64,000 bases of DNA from Microvirga lotononidis (GTDB taxonomy: Bacteria > Pseudomonadota > Alphaproteobacteria > Rhizobiales > Beijerinckiaceae): NCBI RefSeq assembly GCF_034627025.1, contig NZ_CP141048.1, positions 2,616,001 to 2,680,000 of the forward strand. Reading direction: 5' to 3'. The notes under the pieces are model-generated. The model was not told where the DNA came from. It was given only the letters and a program-made list of their open reading frames with translations, and made no database searches. Each line of letters begins with the position of its first letter. The stretch's first letter is position 1. Positions 1 through 7,861 of the stretch are shown in pieces. A program made the translations under genes and the position numbers.

Positions 1-400
1 TGTCCGAAGAGCGCGGCTCAATGAAGATGGGGTTTGAGTCCTGCGAATGCAAGGTTCTCGGGATCAGCGGAACGGGGTTCGATCGCCGCCTGGACTCCCT
101 CGCAACCTTCGGCCAGGGCGAGATCTCGCAGCGCGCCAACTTGAAAGTTCGCGCCAGCTCCGCGCCTGCCGGGACACCATAGACGGAGGCTGCGCAGGAG
201 AACGCCTCGGAGAACGGCTCGATGGCGCACCAGCTCTTCTCCGCCATGTGCAGCGGCCACGTCCATAGGCCGTCCTCGCGCCGCTGGCCGACGCTGTCAC
301 GGTCGATGAAATAGCCCGTTCGCTTGTGCTCCAGACCGCTCTCGACCACGAGCCATTCCTCGTTCTCGAAAATCGGTCTCTCGTCCGTCATAGCGGTCAT
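1..400 (-). CDS. Hypothetical protein, 3' part missing at window edge
   Basis: An open minus-strand frame starts at ATG 400 and runs without a stop for 133 codons off the left edge. The start is supported by AAAGGAT about six bases upstream. The visible protein is soluble-looking and acidic at first (MTAMTDERPIFENEEW), has several Trp and Cys, and becomes Arg/Pro-rich. I recognise no family. A possible promoter (TTGACA at 507-512, TATGTT at 485-490, 16-base spacer) overlaps a perfect LexA box at 473-487, so SOS control is likely. A second in-frame ATG lies at 391. The gene diverges from the coiled-coil/Rad50/Mre11 operon and may belong to the same damage response. Confidence 0.6.
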   Translation of the reverse strand, partial: MTAMTDERPIFENEEWLVVESGLEHKRTGYFIDRDSVGQRREDGLWTWPLHMAEKSWCAIEPFSEAFSCAASVYGVPAGAELARTFKLARCEISPWPKVARESRRRSNPVPLIPRTLHSQDSNPIFIEPRSSD

Positions 401-472
401 CGCAGGATCCTTTGCGGCGGTGAGGCGCGGCTGCCCTAATGGCGTCACATCCACGACGCATACACAGGATGC

Positions 473-487
473 GAACAAACCAAGAAC
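473..487. promoter_or_regulatory. LexA (SOS) box 1
   Basis: GAAC at 473-476 and GAAC at 484-487 are separated by exactly 7 bases, the alphaproteobacterial LexA operator. It lies between divergent genes (ATG 400 minus, ATG 691 plus) and overlaps the proposed minus-strand -10 (485-490; -35 at 507-512). Whether the rightward operon is also repressed cannot be read directly. The rest of 401-690 holds no gene I can support. Confidence 0.8.
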
Positions 488-690
488 ATACTCCCGATGT
501 CCGCCGTGTCAAGCAAAGTCGGCGCTGTGGGACTGTAATCTCGGAGTAACCGATACTATGTGGAGGGTCAGATGGCAGGATTGAAGAGATCGCTCCGGAT
601 CCCGCTCAAAAAGTGGCAAAGTCGTTGCGGCGAAATATCGCTGGCGATAACTGAAGCTCGACCATTCCAACGCAGTGGATTCGCCACCCC

Positions 691-987
691 ATGACCAACC
701 CGACACGCTTCGAGACGGACCAGCTCCGGCGCCTGGAGGACATGCGCAAGACCTTCGATAAACTGCGGGCGGAGCGGATACGCGCGGAAGGCGAGGTCGA
801 GCGTCTCACGCGCGAACTGGAAGAGGCGCGGGCTCTCGCCCTGTCGGAATTCGGCACCGACGACGAAGGACAGCTTCAGGGACTGATCGAGGATGCGCAG
901 GCGCGCAATGCCAAGCTCGCAGACGAATTCGCCGCCGCCCTGCGCGATGTCGAAGCGCGCCTCAAGCAGCTCGGAGACGAGCGTTGA
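691..987 (+). CDS. Small coiled-coil protein coupled to Rad50-like ATPase
   Basis: This 98-residue protein is almost wholly heptad-like and charged: repeated Arg/Glu/Leu from residue 10 to 55 and again from 65 to 95, with no membrane segment and no Cys. Its TGA (985-987) overlaps the TTG start of the ATPase (984), so the two are translationally coupled. No family is recognised. Since the downstream ATPase carries only about 50 residues of coil on its N-terminal lobe, I infer this protein may pair with the ATPase coiled coil as the missing strand. An alternative is a simple regulator or chaperone of the complex. The LexA box at 473-487 lies upstream. Confidence 0.75.
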   Translation: MTNPTRFETDQLRRLEDMRKTFDKLRAERIRAEGEVERLTRELEEARALALSEFGTDDEGQLQGLIEDAQARNAKLADEFAAALRDVEARLKQLGDER

Positions 988-2819
988 TCGGTCCTGATAT
1001 CGATCATGACGTCGCACGGGCGCAAGCGTCCCTGGCGCGACTGGAAGGGCGACGCGATGCCCTGCGCAGCCGCCGCCAGGAGCTGACGCGCGAGATCGAA
1101 CTCGCCAAGGGCCGCCTTGCCGTCAAGGATGAGGTGGAGGCCTTCATCGAGGCCGTGCACGGCTCTGCAAGCCGCCGCAGCCTGTCCGCGTTCGAGACGC
1201 TGCTCACCGCTCTGGTTCAGGAGGTTCTGCCGGGCGAAAAACCCGCGGCCCTCGACCTCTCGACGGAGCGCGGCCTCGCTTCGCTCGACATCTGCGTGCG
1301 TCGCGCCGACGGCACGCTCGAGGACGTCCTGGAGGACAATGGCGGCGCACTGACGAACGTGATCGGAATGGCGCTGCGGCTGATCGCCGTGGTCAAGGCG
1401 GATGTCGCCCGCTTTCTTGCTCTCGACGAAGCGGATTGCTGGATTGCGCCGGACCGCGTCTCGTCCTTCTACAAGGTGCTGGAGGATGGTGCCGCGCGCC
1501 TCGGCGTGCAATGTCTGGCCGTCTCGCATCACGACCTGTCGCAGTTCTCGGGCTCGTTCCACATCGCCCGGATTGTCGGCGATCCCGTCTCCGGCGTCGA
1601 TGTACAATCCACCGACACCAGCGCTGCATGGAGCGAATCTCAGCCGGGTCTGCGCTTCATCCGGCTCGTGAACGTGCAAGCCTACGAGGATGCGACGCTC
1701 CACTTGAGCCCCGGCGTGAATGCGCTGATCGGGCCGAACAACCGCGGCAAGTCCACTTTCATTCGGGCGCTGCGCGCAGTGTTCTACGGCGAAGCCAGGG
1801 ACAGTCTCGTGCGCGCGGGGGCGAAGGCCGCGACCGTCGAGATCGGTGTGGCGGGGCGTCGGACATTGCGCTTCACGCGCCAGCCGCGCCGTTCGCCCAT
1901 CAACGTCTGGTCCTTGCACGAAGCGGACGGTTCCGTCGTCGAGGAGCAGGGCATGCGCTACGAGACGGGCGGCCGCAATGTGGCGGATTGGGTCGCCGAC
2001 CTCATCCGCATCCGCAAGGTAGAGGATCTCGACGTTCACATCGCGCATCAGAAGTTCCCCGTCTTCCTTCTCGGAGAGACGCCGTCCCGCCGATCCGCCG
2101 TTCTCTCGATCGGCCAGGAGGCGGGCTACATCCGCGACATGCTCGTCATTCATCGCGAACGCTGCCGACGCGACAACGATCTCGTGCGCAACGGCGAGCG
2201 GGAGCTGATCGCACTCGGCGAAACGCTCGACGGGATGAATGACCTCGATGCGCTCAAGGACAAGCTGTCGGCGATCCGCAGCCAGGCCGGCGAGCTCAAG
2301 GAGGTCTCGGGGCGGCTGCACGGGCTGCGACAGCGCGCAACGCAACTCACCGAGCTCCACCGGCGCTTGGAGAAAGCGCGGGCACGCACCGATGTCACGG
2401 CAACGCTGCCTGAAGCCGAGCGGCTGATGGACATCACGCGCCGGGTGGAGCGCTCGCGTGAGCACCGGCGGATCGCGGAGCGGGTCATCGGTCTCGGCCG
2501 CGATCTTGCCCGGAGCAGGGCCCGGGTTGCGGCATTGAGAAGCCTCCCGGAGGCTGTTCCAAGTCTTGAAAACACGGCCTCGGCACAAAACATGCTGAGG
2601 CACATGGCGGATCTTCGGAATGGTGCTCGGATTGCGCAAAGCCGCATCGCGCAGGTCGACGAGGGGCTCGCATCCTTGCAGGCGGAGATGGCGGAGCTCA
2701 TGGAAGAGACTGGCGGGCTCTGCCCCACCTGCGGCTCGCCCGTGAAGCCCGAGAACCTGCTGGACCATCACGCCCACGCCACCCACTCTACCACGCCGTC
2801 GGAGAGGCTGACCGCATGA
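984..2819 (+). CDS. SbcC/Rad50-like ATPase with circularly permuted lobes
   Basis: This 611-residue ABC/SMC-type ATPase probably works with the adjacent Mre11-like nuclease on DNA ends. Order seen: short coiled coil (about 10-55), signature-like GGALTNVIGMALRL (120-133), Walker B FLALDEAD (144-151), H-loop HH (182-183), then Walker A GPNNRGKS (250-257), a Q-loop-like stretch near 355, long coiled coil (about 385-575) and a zinc-hook CPTC (580-583) near the C-terminus. In canonical SbcC/Rad50 the Walker A lobe comes first and the hook lies in the middle, so this protein looks cut at the hook with its halves swapped. Start TTG 984 overlaps the upstream stop; its own stop overlaps the nuclease start at 2816. 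Size is well below SbcC (about 1000 aa), consistent with one coil strand being absent. Confidence 0.85.
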   Translation: MIGPDIDHDVARAQASLARLEGRRDALRSRRQELTREIELAKGRLAVKDEVEAFIEAVHGSASRRSLSAFETLLTALVQEVLPGEKPAALDLSTERGLASLDICVRRADGTLEDVLEDNGGALTNVIGMALRLIAVVKADVARFLALDEADCWIAPDRVSSFYKVLEDGAARLGVQCLAVSHHDLSQFSGSFHIARIVGDPVSGVDVQSTDTSAAWSESQPGLRFIRLVNVQAYEDATLHLSPGVNALIGPNNRGKSTFIRALRAVFYGEARDSLVRAGAKAATVEIGVAGRRTLRFTRQPRRSPINVWSLHEADGSVVEEQGMRYETGGRNVADWVADLIRIRKVEDLDVHIAHQKFPVFLLGETPSRRSAVLSIGQEAGYIRDMLVIHRERCRRDNDLVRNGERELIALGETLDGMNDLDALKDKLSAIRSQAGELKEVSGRLHGLRQRATQLTELHRRLEKARARTDVTATLPEAERLMDITRRVERSREHRRIAERVIGLGRDLARSRARVAALRSLPEAVPSLENTASAQNMLRHMADLRNGARIAQSRIAQVDEGLASLQAEMAELMEETGGLCPTCGSPVKPENLLDHHAHATHSTTPSERLTA

Positions 2820-3817
2820 TCCTGTCCGGAGATCGTCTTCCCCCCGTCGCCTGCAACGGCATCCTGGTGATCGGGGATCCTCATGTGGGCTCGAGACGCC
2901 CTGGCCGACGCAAGGATGTCGTGTGGCCCCAGGCCGTGCTCGGCAAGCTGGAGCATTGCGTGTCCATCGCCAACGAGCGGGGGCTCGCCGTCGTGATCCT
3001 GGGTGATCTGTTCGACCGGCCGGTCGAAACCGACATGGCTCTCAAGAACCAGCTCATCCGTGTCCTGAAGGGCTTCAGGCAGCGGCCCATCGTCAATGTG
3101 GGCAATCACGACATCCAGCACATGACGCTGACGGACAGCGACTCGCTCGCCTTGCTGGGCCTGTGCGACGTGGTCGACGTGGTGGCCACATCGGCGCCGG
3201 TGACGGAATTCCAGATCGATGCGCGCCGGATCGGCATCGGCATGACCCCTTACGGCCAGACGATCCCGACCGATGCGCGGGGCTCCTTCACGGGCGTCGA
3301 TCTGCACGCATGGTTCACGCATCACGACATCGCCTTCGACGGCGGGTATCCGGGCGCGGTGCCGCCTTTCGCGGTCGAAGGCTGCGACGTCCTCATCAAC
3401 GGGCACATCCACAAGACGCAGAAGTCCATTTTGGCCGGACGGACCCGCTGGATGAATCCCGGCAACATCACGCGGCAATCCGTCGATCTCGTCGATCACG
3501 TGCCGCGCGCCTGGATCCTGGACGGAAGCGGTGCCTTGGAGCCGCATGCCCTGCCTTATGAGAGCAACGTATTCGATCTGACCGGGCGCGTCGTCGATGC
3601 GGCGGATGGAGCCGTCGTGGCGCGGGAGGTGGAAAGCGCCTTCGTCACGTTGCTGCAGGCGGAATCCGCCACGGAACTGAAGCGGAGCGGCGACGGCTCG
3701 ATCGTCCGTGACGAGATCGAAGCGAAGTTCAACGCCGACAACACGTCGGATGCCGTGCGCGCCATCGTGCGCTCGCTCCTCGGCGAGGCGGTGGAGCGCC
3801 ACGCGGCGCAGTCTTAG
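2816..3817 (+). CDS. Mre11/SbcD-type metallophosphoesterase nuclease
   Basis: This 333-residue protein carries the calcineurin-like nuclease motifs in order: GDPHVG (D21, H23), GDLFDRP (D64), VGNHD (N97, H98), THHD (H169/H170) and NGHIH (H197, H199). These bind two Mn/Mg ions in Mre11, SbcD and phage T4 gp47. The C-terminal third (after about 240) is variable and may be the ATPase-binding part. The start overlaps the ATPase stop (ATGA, 2816-2819), which supports an obligate Mre11-Rad50-like pair. The stop TAG (3815-3817) is the first triplet of a palindromic repeat. It is closer in size to gp47-like proteins than to E. coli SbcD (about 400 aa). Confidence 0.88.
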   Translation: MILSGDRLPPVACNGILVIGDPHVGSRRPGRRKDVVWPQAVLGKLEHCVSIANERGLAVVILGDLFDRPVETDMALKNQLIRVLKGFRQRPIVNVGNHDIQHMTLTDSDSLALLGLCDVVDVVATSAPVTEFQIDARRIGIGMTPYGQTIPTDARGSFTGVDLHAWFTHHDIAFDGGYPGAVPPFAVEGCDVLINGHIHKTQKSILAGRTRWMNPGNITRQSVDLVDHVPRAWILDGSGALEPHALPYESNVFDLTGRVVDAADGAVVAREVESAFVTLLQAESATELKRSGDGSIVRDEIEAKFNADNTSDAVRAIVRSLLGEAVERHAAQS

Positions 3818-3856
3818 AGCATCGGACGTAGAAGCGAACTCACGTTCGATGCTTTA
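3815..3856. repeat. Palindromic repeat (TAGAGCATCG family) between convergent genes
   Basis: A 42-base element with ends TAGAGCATCG and CGATGCTTTA forms a hairpin. Its left triplet is the TAG stop of the nuclease gene and its right end supplies the TAA stop (3854-3856) of the convergent gene. It may act as a bidirectional terminator. Confidence 0.75.
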
Positions 3857-4504
3857 GAAGGCGAATGGATCGCTATAGGCCAGGCGGCGCCGGCGTACCT
3901 GCGTCTCCGGGAGGATCGGGCGGCTGATGTCGACAGCGACCAGCCCCTCGCAGGCGAGCGCGAGAACGGCCGCGACGCCGTCCTGCGTGTTCATGACGGC
4001 GCTGGCGCAATCCACCAGCCGCATGGTTCCGACCTCATCGAGCTGATGCAGGACCCGCACCCGGTCGCCTGCCGTCACGGGCGTGCGCTTGCAGGCCAGG
4101 ATCAGGCGCATGGTCGTGAAACGCGGCTCGGCCCGGATGCTCGCGGCGGTTTCGATCGCGAATGAGCGCCCATCCGACGAGGCGATGCCGTGGATAGCGG
4201 CAGCCCGCAGCGGATGCTTCAGCAAGTCTTCGTCGGTCACCACGTCGACCAGATAGGCAGTGCCGTCCCTGACGATCTCGAAATCCGCCAGGTGCTCGAG
4301 AGTCTCGTCGCCGACGGCGAACTCCGCCGGATCGGCCGGAGCGCGCAGGGATTCCACCTCGGCGTCGAGTTCGCAGAGCGCCAGGTAATCGGCGATCAGG
4401 GCGTTGCGCGTGAGCGGCGTGGACGGGCGCTTCTGGGCCCGGCGGGTTCCCGAGCGGCGGGCAGGGCGCCTGTCCGAAAGGTCGAGGAGCGCTTGCGCGG
4501 ACAT
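3854..4504 (-). CDS. Hypothetical protein with TnsA-like segment, SOS-controlled
   Basis: The protein has 216 residues from ATG 4504, chosen because GGAGG sits five bases before it; an upstream in-frame ATG at 4516 lacks a site. After a basic N-terminus (about 10-30), the segment E70-H71-L-A-D74-F...G-T-A-Y-L-V-D87-V resembles the PDFxV...YLVEVK core of TnsA/VRR-type nucleases, but the usual Lys is replaced, so catalysis is doubtful. The C-terminal part (130-216) is unrecognised. The upstream promoter (TTGACC 4591-4596, TATATG 4568-4573, 17-base spacer) overlaps a perfect LexA box. I am confident it is a gene and unsure of its function. Confidence 0.65.
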   Translation of the reverse strand: MSAQALLDLSDRRPARRSGTRRAQKRPSTPLTRNALIADYLALCELDAEVESLRAPADPAEFAVGDETLEHLADFEIVRDGTAYLVDVVTDEDLLKHPLRAAAIHGIASSDGRSFAIETAASIRAEPRFTTMRLILACKRTPVTAGDRVRVLHQLDEVGTMRLVDCASAVMNTQDGVAAVLALACEGLVAVDISRPILPETQVRRRRLAYSDPFAF

Positions 4505-4564
4505 CGGGGCCTCCATCTTGGCTTTTTGTAAGGATGGGCTGTCCTTTGCCCATGACGGTCACGA

Positions 4565-4579
4565 GAACATATATAGAAC
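4565..4579. promoter_or_regulatory. LexA (SOS) box 2
   Basis: GAAC (4565-4568), seven bases ATATATA, GAAC (4576-4579). It overlaps the -10 of the predicted minus-strand promoter of the 3854-4504 gene and lies 61 bases from its start, so repression of that gene is the natural reading. Confidence 0.85.
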
Positions 4580-4759
4580 ATAAGTCGATGGGTCAAACTT
4601 TGCGTGGCCGTCGGAGGATAGAGTTGCCCAGCGTTGCGATACGCTGCCATCCGGCAGGATTGGGACAAAATGGCACATGGTATAAAGTATTGTGATATAA
4701 AGCTTTATTGGCCGATTCAGATAGTTTGAAAGTGGACCGGGCGGCTCAAATTTGCTATA

Positions 4760-4774
4760 GAACAAATACCGAAC
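4760..4774. promoter_or_regulatory. LexA (SOS) box 3
   Basis: GAAC (4760-4763), seven bases AAATACC, GAAC (4771-4774), 74 bases before the ATG of the plus-strand gene at 4848. The 4580-4760 interval between boxes 2 and 3 is AT-rich for this genome and contains several TATAAA-like strings but no gene I can support. Confidence 0.85.
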
Positions 4775-4847
4775 GCGCTGGCCGGGACAAGGCTGCGACA
4801 AGAGCGCGTCACCGATTTGCGGGCTCCTGAGAACGTTAGGATCGAGG

Positions 4848-5513
4848 ATGAATACGACGGACAAGAAGATTTCAGAGGTGCTTGCGAAATTCGGCGAGCC
4901 GATGGCCGGGAACGTCTGGCGCGTCCAGGGAACGGCGGTCATCTATCACAAGACCCTGGAGCGCATCGCCGCCCAGGCGAAAGTCGTCTTCGACGAGCCC
5001 AAGATCATTCGCGCCGAGCGCGACGAGGCCGTCATCCAGGTGACCGGCCGCATGGGCGACCGGGTGGAGTGGTCCATCGGCGAGGCGCTGATCGGCGTGA
5101 ACTATCGGGTCTCCGGCAAGCAGGCCGCCTATGTCTACGCCATGGCGGAGAAGCGCGCGAAAGACCGCGTGATCCTCAAGCTCATCGAGCTGCACGGCTA
5201 TGTCTATTCCGAGGAGGAGGCCGACGAGTTCAAGCAGGGCCGTCCGGGCTATGCCGACCCGCATGTTGAGCTCGAGAAGACCGAGCCGCAGAAGGGAAAG
5301 GTCGAAGCGGCCGCTGCCGATGCCAAGGTCGAGGACGATCTGAAGGCGAAGATCAAGAAGGCCAAGACCATCAATGCGGTCACGGACCTGATGCTTCACG
5401 CCGACACCCAGAAGACGCTCGCCGATCTGCCGGAAGGCATCCGCGACGAGATCCGCGACTTCGCCAAGGCGCGCCTCGTCGAACTCGGCTGGCCGACCAA
5501 AAAGGCAGCCTAA
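4848..5513 (+). CDS. Prophage-type hypothetical protein (possible recombination accessory)
   Basis: The 221-residue protein has two parts. Residues 1-130 include NVWRVQGTAVIYHKTLERIA and the core YAMAEKRAKDRVILKL followed by HGYVYSEEEADEF; I associate this pattern with uncharacterised phage and plasmid proteins, possibly related to single-strand annealing/Rad52-type proteins, but that link is only recollection. After a Lys/Ala-rich linker (about 145-170), a small helical C-terminal domain ends in ARLVELGW. The LexA box at 4760-4774 and the context of nuclease and helicase genes support a DNA-damage role. A hairpin terminator follows at 5528-5567, so it is mainly monocistronic. Confidence 0.7.
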   Translation: MNTTDKKISEVLAKFGEPMAGNVWRVQGTAVIYHKTLERIAAQAKVVFDEPKIIRAERDEAVIQVTGRMGDRVEWSIGEALIGVNYRVSGKQAAYVYAMAEKRAKDRVILKLIELHGYVYSEEEADEFKQGRPGYADPHVELEKTEPQKGKVEAAAADAKVEDDLKAKIKKAKTINAVTDLMLHADTQKTLADLPEGIRDEIRDFAKARLVELGWPTKKAA

Positions 5514-5527
5514 CTTTCGCTGCGATC

Positions 5528-5567
5528 ATGGACGAGATGATCTGACAATCGTCTCGTCCATTTTTCT
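5528..5567 (+). terminator. Rho-independent terminator
   Basis: Stem ATGGACGAGA (5528-5537) pairs perfectly with TCTCGTCCAT (5552-5561) and is followed by TTTTTC. It separates the 4848 gene from the RecD2-like gene, arguing against a simple shared operon. Confidence 0.8.
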
Positions 5568-5607
5568 TCCCGCGGTAGCGTTCCGGCGCTCCTGGTCTTT
5601 TTGATCG

Positions 5608-7797
5608 ATGCCGAAATCATCCGCCCTTCCTGCCCTTCGGCAGGACGCCCTATCCCTCTCCGAGCATCTCGTCGGCTCCATCGAGCGGGTGACGTTCCAC
5701 AACGACGAGACTGGTTTCTGCGTGCTGCGCGTCAAGGCACGCGGCCACCGCAGGCCCGTTGCCGTCGTCGGTCATGCGCCGTCGGTCGCCATCGGCGAAG
5801 TGATCGAGGCGAGCGGCGAGTGGCTGCATGATCGCAATCACGGGGTTCAGTTCCGCGCCGCCGAGCTGAAGACCTCGGCGCCGACGACCGCGGAAGACCT
5901 GCAGCGGTTTCTCGGATCGGGCCTGCTGAAGGGCGTCGGCCCTGCCGTCGCGCAACGGCTCATCGCCTCCTTCGGATCGCGCATTCTCGATGTCATCGAG
6001 AAGAAGCCGCACGAGCTGACGCGCGTGCACGGCATCGGCATGGCGAAGGCACTCGGCATCGGCGAAGCCTGGGCCGAGCACCGCGCCTTGAAGGACATCG
6101 CCGCCTTCCTCAATGCCCACGGCATCGGCGGCTTCCTGCTCACGCGCATCTATCGCGCCTATGGCGTCGGGGCCATCGACATCATTTCGGCCAATCCCTA
6201 CCGGCTTGCGCTCGACATTCCCGGTTTCGAATTCGCGCTGGCCGACCACGTGGCCATGCAGCTTGCCGTCGAGCCGACGGCTGAGATCCGGCTCCAGGCC
6301 GGTCTCGCCAACGTCCTGTCCGAAGCCGTGAAGGACGGGCATTCCGGCTTGCCGGCCGATGAACTCCTGCAGCAGGCGAGCGCGCTCCTCGATGTCCGGA
6401 CGAGTGAACTCTCTCCCGTGCTCGACGCCCAATGTTCCGCGGGTCAGCTTGTGGCCGATGAGCTCGACGGCCGTCGCTGCATCTTTCTCAAGAGCCTCTA
6501 CGGCGCCGAGATCTTCATCGCGCAGCGCCTTAAGGAGATCGCCCAGGGCTTCCATCCCTGGCGCGGTCTCGACACCGCACAGGTGATCGCCGAGGCGGAG
6601 AAGGTCGCTGGCGTCTCCTACTCGGCAAGCCAGCGCGACGCGCTCATCGCCTCCTGCCAGGCGAAAGTGCTTGTCGTCACGGGCGGTCCCGGCGTCGGCA
6701 AGACCACGCTCATTCGCAGCCTCACGCATCTCTGCGCGAAGCACGAATTGCAGGTGGCCCTCTGCGCGCCCACGGGGCGTGCGGCGAAGCGGCTCGCCGA
6801 GAGCACGGGGTTTCCGGCCAAGACCGTGCACAGGCTTCTCGAAGCGTCCGAGGGCGGGTTCCGGCGCAACGCCAAAGCGCCGCTCGATTGCAATCTCCTC
6901 GTGGTGGACGAGGCTTCCATGCTCGATATCCGGCTCATGGCGGCTCTCTTGCGTGCCTTGCCCAACGAGGCTTGCCTGCTCCTCGTCGGCGACGTGGACC
7001 AGCTTCCTTCCATCGGGCCCGGACAGATCCTGTCCGACATCATCGCGTCCGGTGGCATTCCAGTGGTGCATCTTCGGGAGGTGTTCCGGCAGGAGCGGGA
7101 AAGCCGCATCATCACCGTGGCGCACGCCATCAATCGCGGGCTCGTGCCCGATCTCTCGCACCGGCCGGATTCGGATCTCTATTTCATCGAGGCCGATACG
7201 CCGGGCGATGCCATGGCCAAGATGACGATCCTTATGCGCGATCGCATCCCGCGAAAGTTCGGCCTCGATCCCGTGCGCGATGTTCAGGTGTTATGCCCCA
7301 TGAACCGAGGGCGGCTCGGCACGCATATGCTGAACGGGGAATTGCAGCAGATCTTCAATCCGCCTGGGCCCGACAGTCTGCACCGCGCCGGATGGGTCTA
7401 TGGTCCCGGCGACAAGGTCATGCAGGTCCGGAACGATTACGAGCGCGACGTCTATAACGGCGAGGTCGGCATCGTGCGTGAGGTGAACCGGGAATACGGC
7501 GAACTCACGGTCGCGTTCGACGACAGGCTCGTCGTCTATACATTGAAGGAACTCGACGAGCTTGCGCTCGCTTATGCGGTGACGATTCACAAGGCTCAAG
7601 GATCGGAATATCCGGCGGTGATCGTTCCCGTGGCGCTGCAGCAGGCCTCCATGCTGCGACGCAAGCTGCTCTATACGGGTGTAACGCGCGCCAGCCGCCT
7701 CGTCGTCCTGGTTGGAAGCCGAGCCGCGCTCGCTCAAGCCGTTGCCCAGGAAGAGGAACCTCGCCTCTCCCGATTGCGGAACTGGCTCGAGGCCTGA
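5608..7797 (+). CDS. recD2: RecD2-type ATP-dependent DNA helicase
   Basis: This 729-residue superfamily 1B 5'-3' helicase matches RecD2 (RecD of bacteria lacking RecBC). The N-terminal OB-like segment begins LVGSIERVTFHN and contains helix-hairpin-helix elements (about 110-210; GVGPAVAQRL and VHGIGMAKAL). Walker A GGPGVGKT lies near 360, motif II VVDEASM near 432, motif III GDVDQLPSIGPG near 460, and the UvrD-C motif TIHKAQGSEYP near 657. The start ATG 5608 has only a weak ribosome site. RecD2 proteins act in repair and fork processing; here the gene ends the damage island. No LexA box immediately precedes it. Confidence 0.92.
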   Translation: MPKSSALPALRQDALSLSEHLVGSIERVTFHNDETGFCVLRVKARGHRRPVAVVGHAPSVAIGEVIEASGEWLHDRNHGVQFRAAELKTSAPTTAEDLQRFLGSGLLKGVGPAVAQRLIASFGSRILDVIEKKPHELTRVHGIGMAKALGIGEAWAEHRALKDIAAFLNAHGIGGFLLTRIYRAYGVGAIDIISANPYRLALDIPGFEFALADHVAMQLAVEPTAEIRLQAGLANVLSEAVKDGHSGLPADELLQQASALLDVRTSELSPVLDAQCSAGQLVADELDGRRCIFLKSLYGAEIFIAQRLKEIAQGFHPWRGLDTAQVIAEAEKVAGVSYSASQRDALIASCQAKVLVVTGGPGVGKTTLIRSLTHLCAKHELQVALCAPTGRAAKRLAESTGFPAKTVHRLLEASEGGFRRNAKAPLDCNLLVVDEASMLDIRLMAALLRALPNEACLLLVGDVDQLPSIGPGQILSDIIASGGIPVVHLREVFRQERESRIITVAHAINRGLVPDLSHRPDSDLYFIEADTPGDAMAKMTILMRDRIPRKFGLDPVRDVQVLCPMNRGRLGTHMLNGELQQIFNPPGPDSLHRAGWVYGPGDKVMQVRNDYERDVYNGEVGIVREVNREYGELTVAFDDRLVVYTLKELDELALAYAVTIHKAQGSEYPAVIVPVALQQASMLRRKLLYTGVTRASRLVVLVGSRAALAQAVAQEEEPRLSRLRNWLEA

Positions 7798-7861
7798 TCC
7801 CTTTCCCTTGGAGGGGCTGCCATCTATAGTGGTTGTTCCAGTGTCTTGTGGGATCGCGGAG

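Noticed and set aside
876..2786. Long antisense reading frame (636 codons) opposite the Rad50-like gene
   Set aside because: Arg/Ala/His-rich composition, no recognisable motif, and fully covered by a gene with clear ATPase motifs; a GC-rich shadow frame.
4580..4760. Replication origin or phage attachment region in the AT-rich interval
   Set aside because: No iterons, DnaA boxes, integrase gene or tRNA end; explained as promoter DNA between two LexA boxes.
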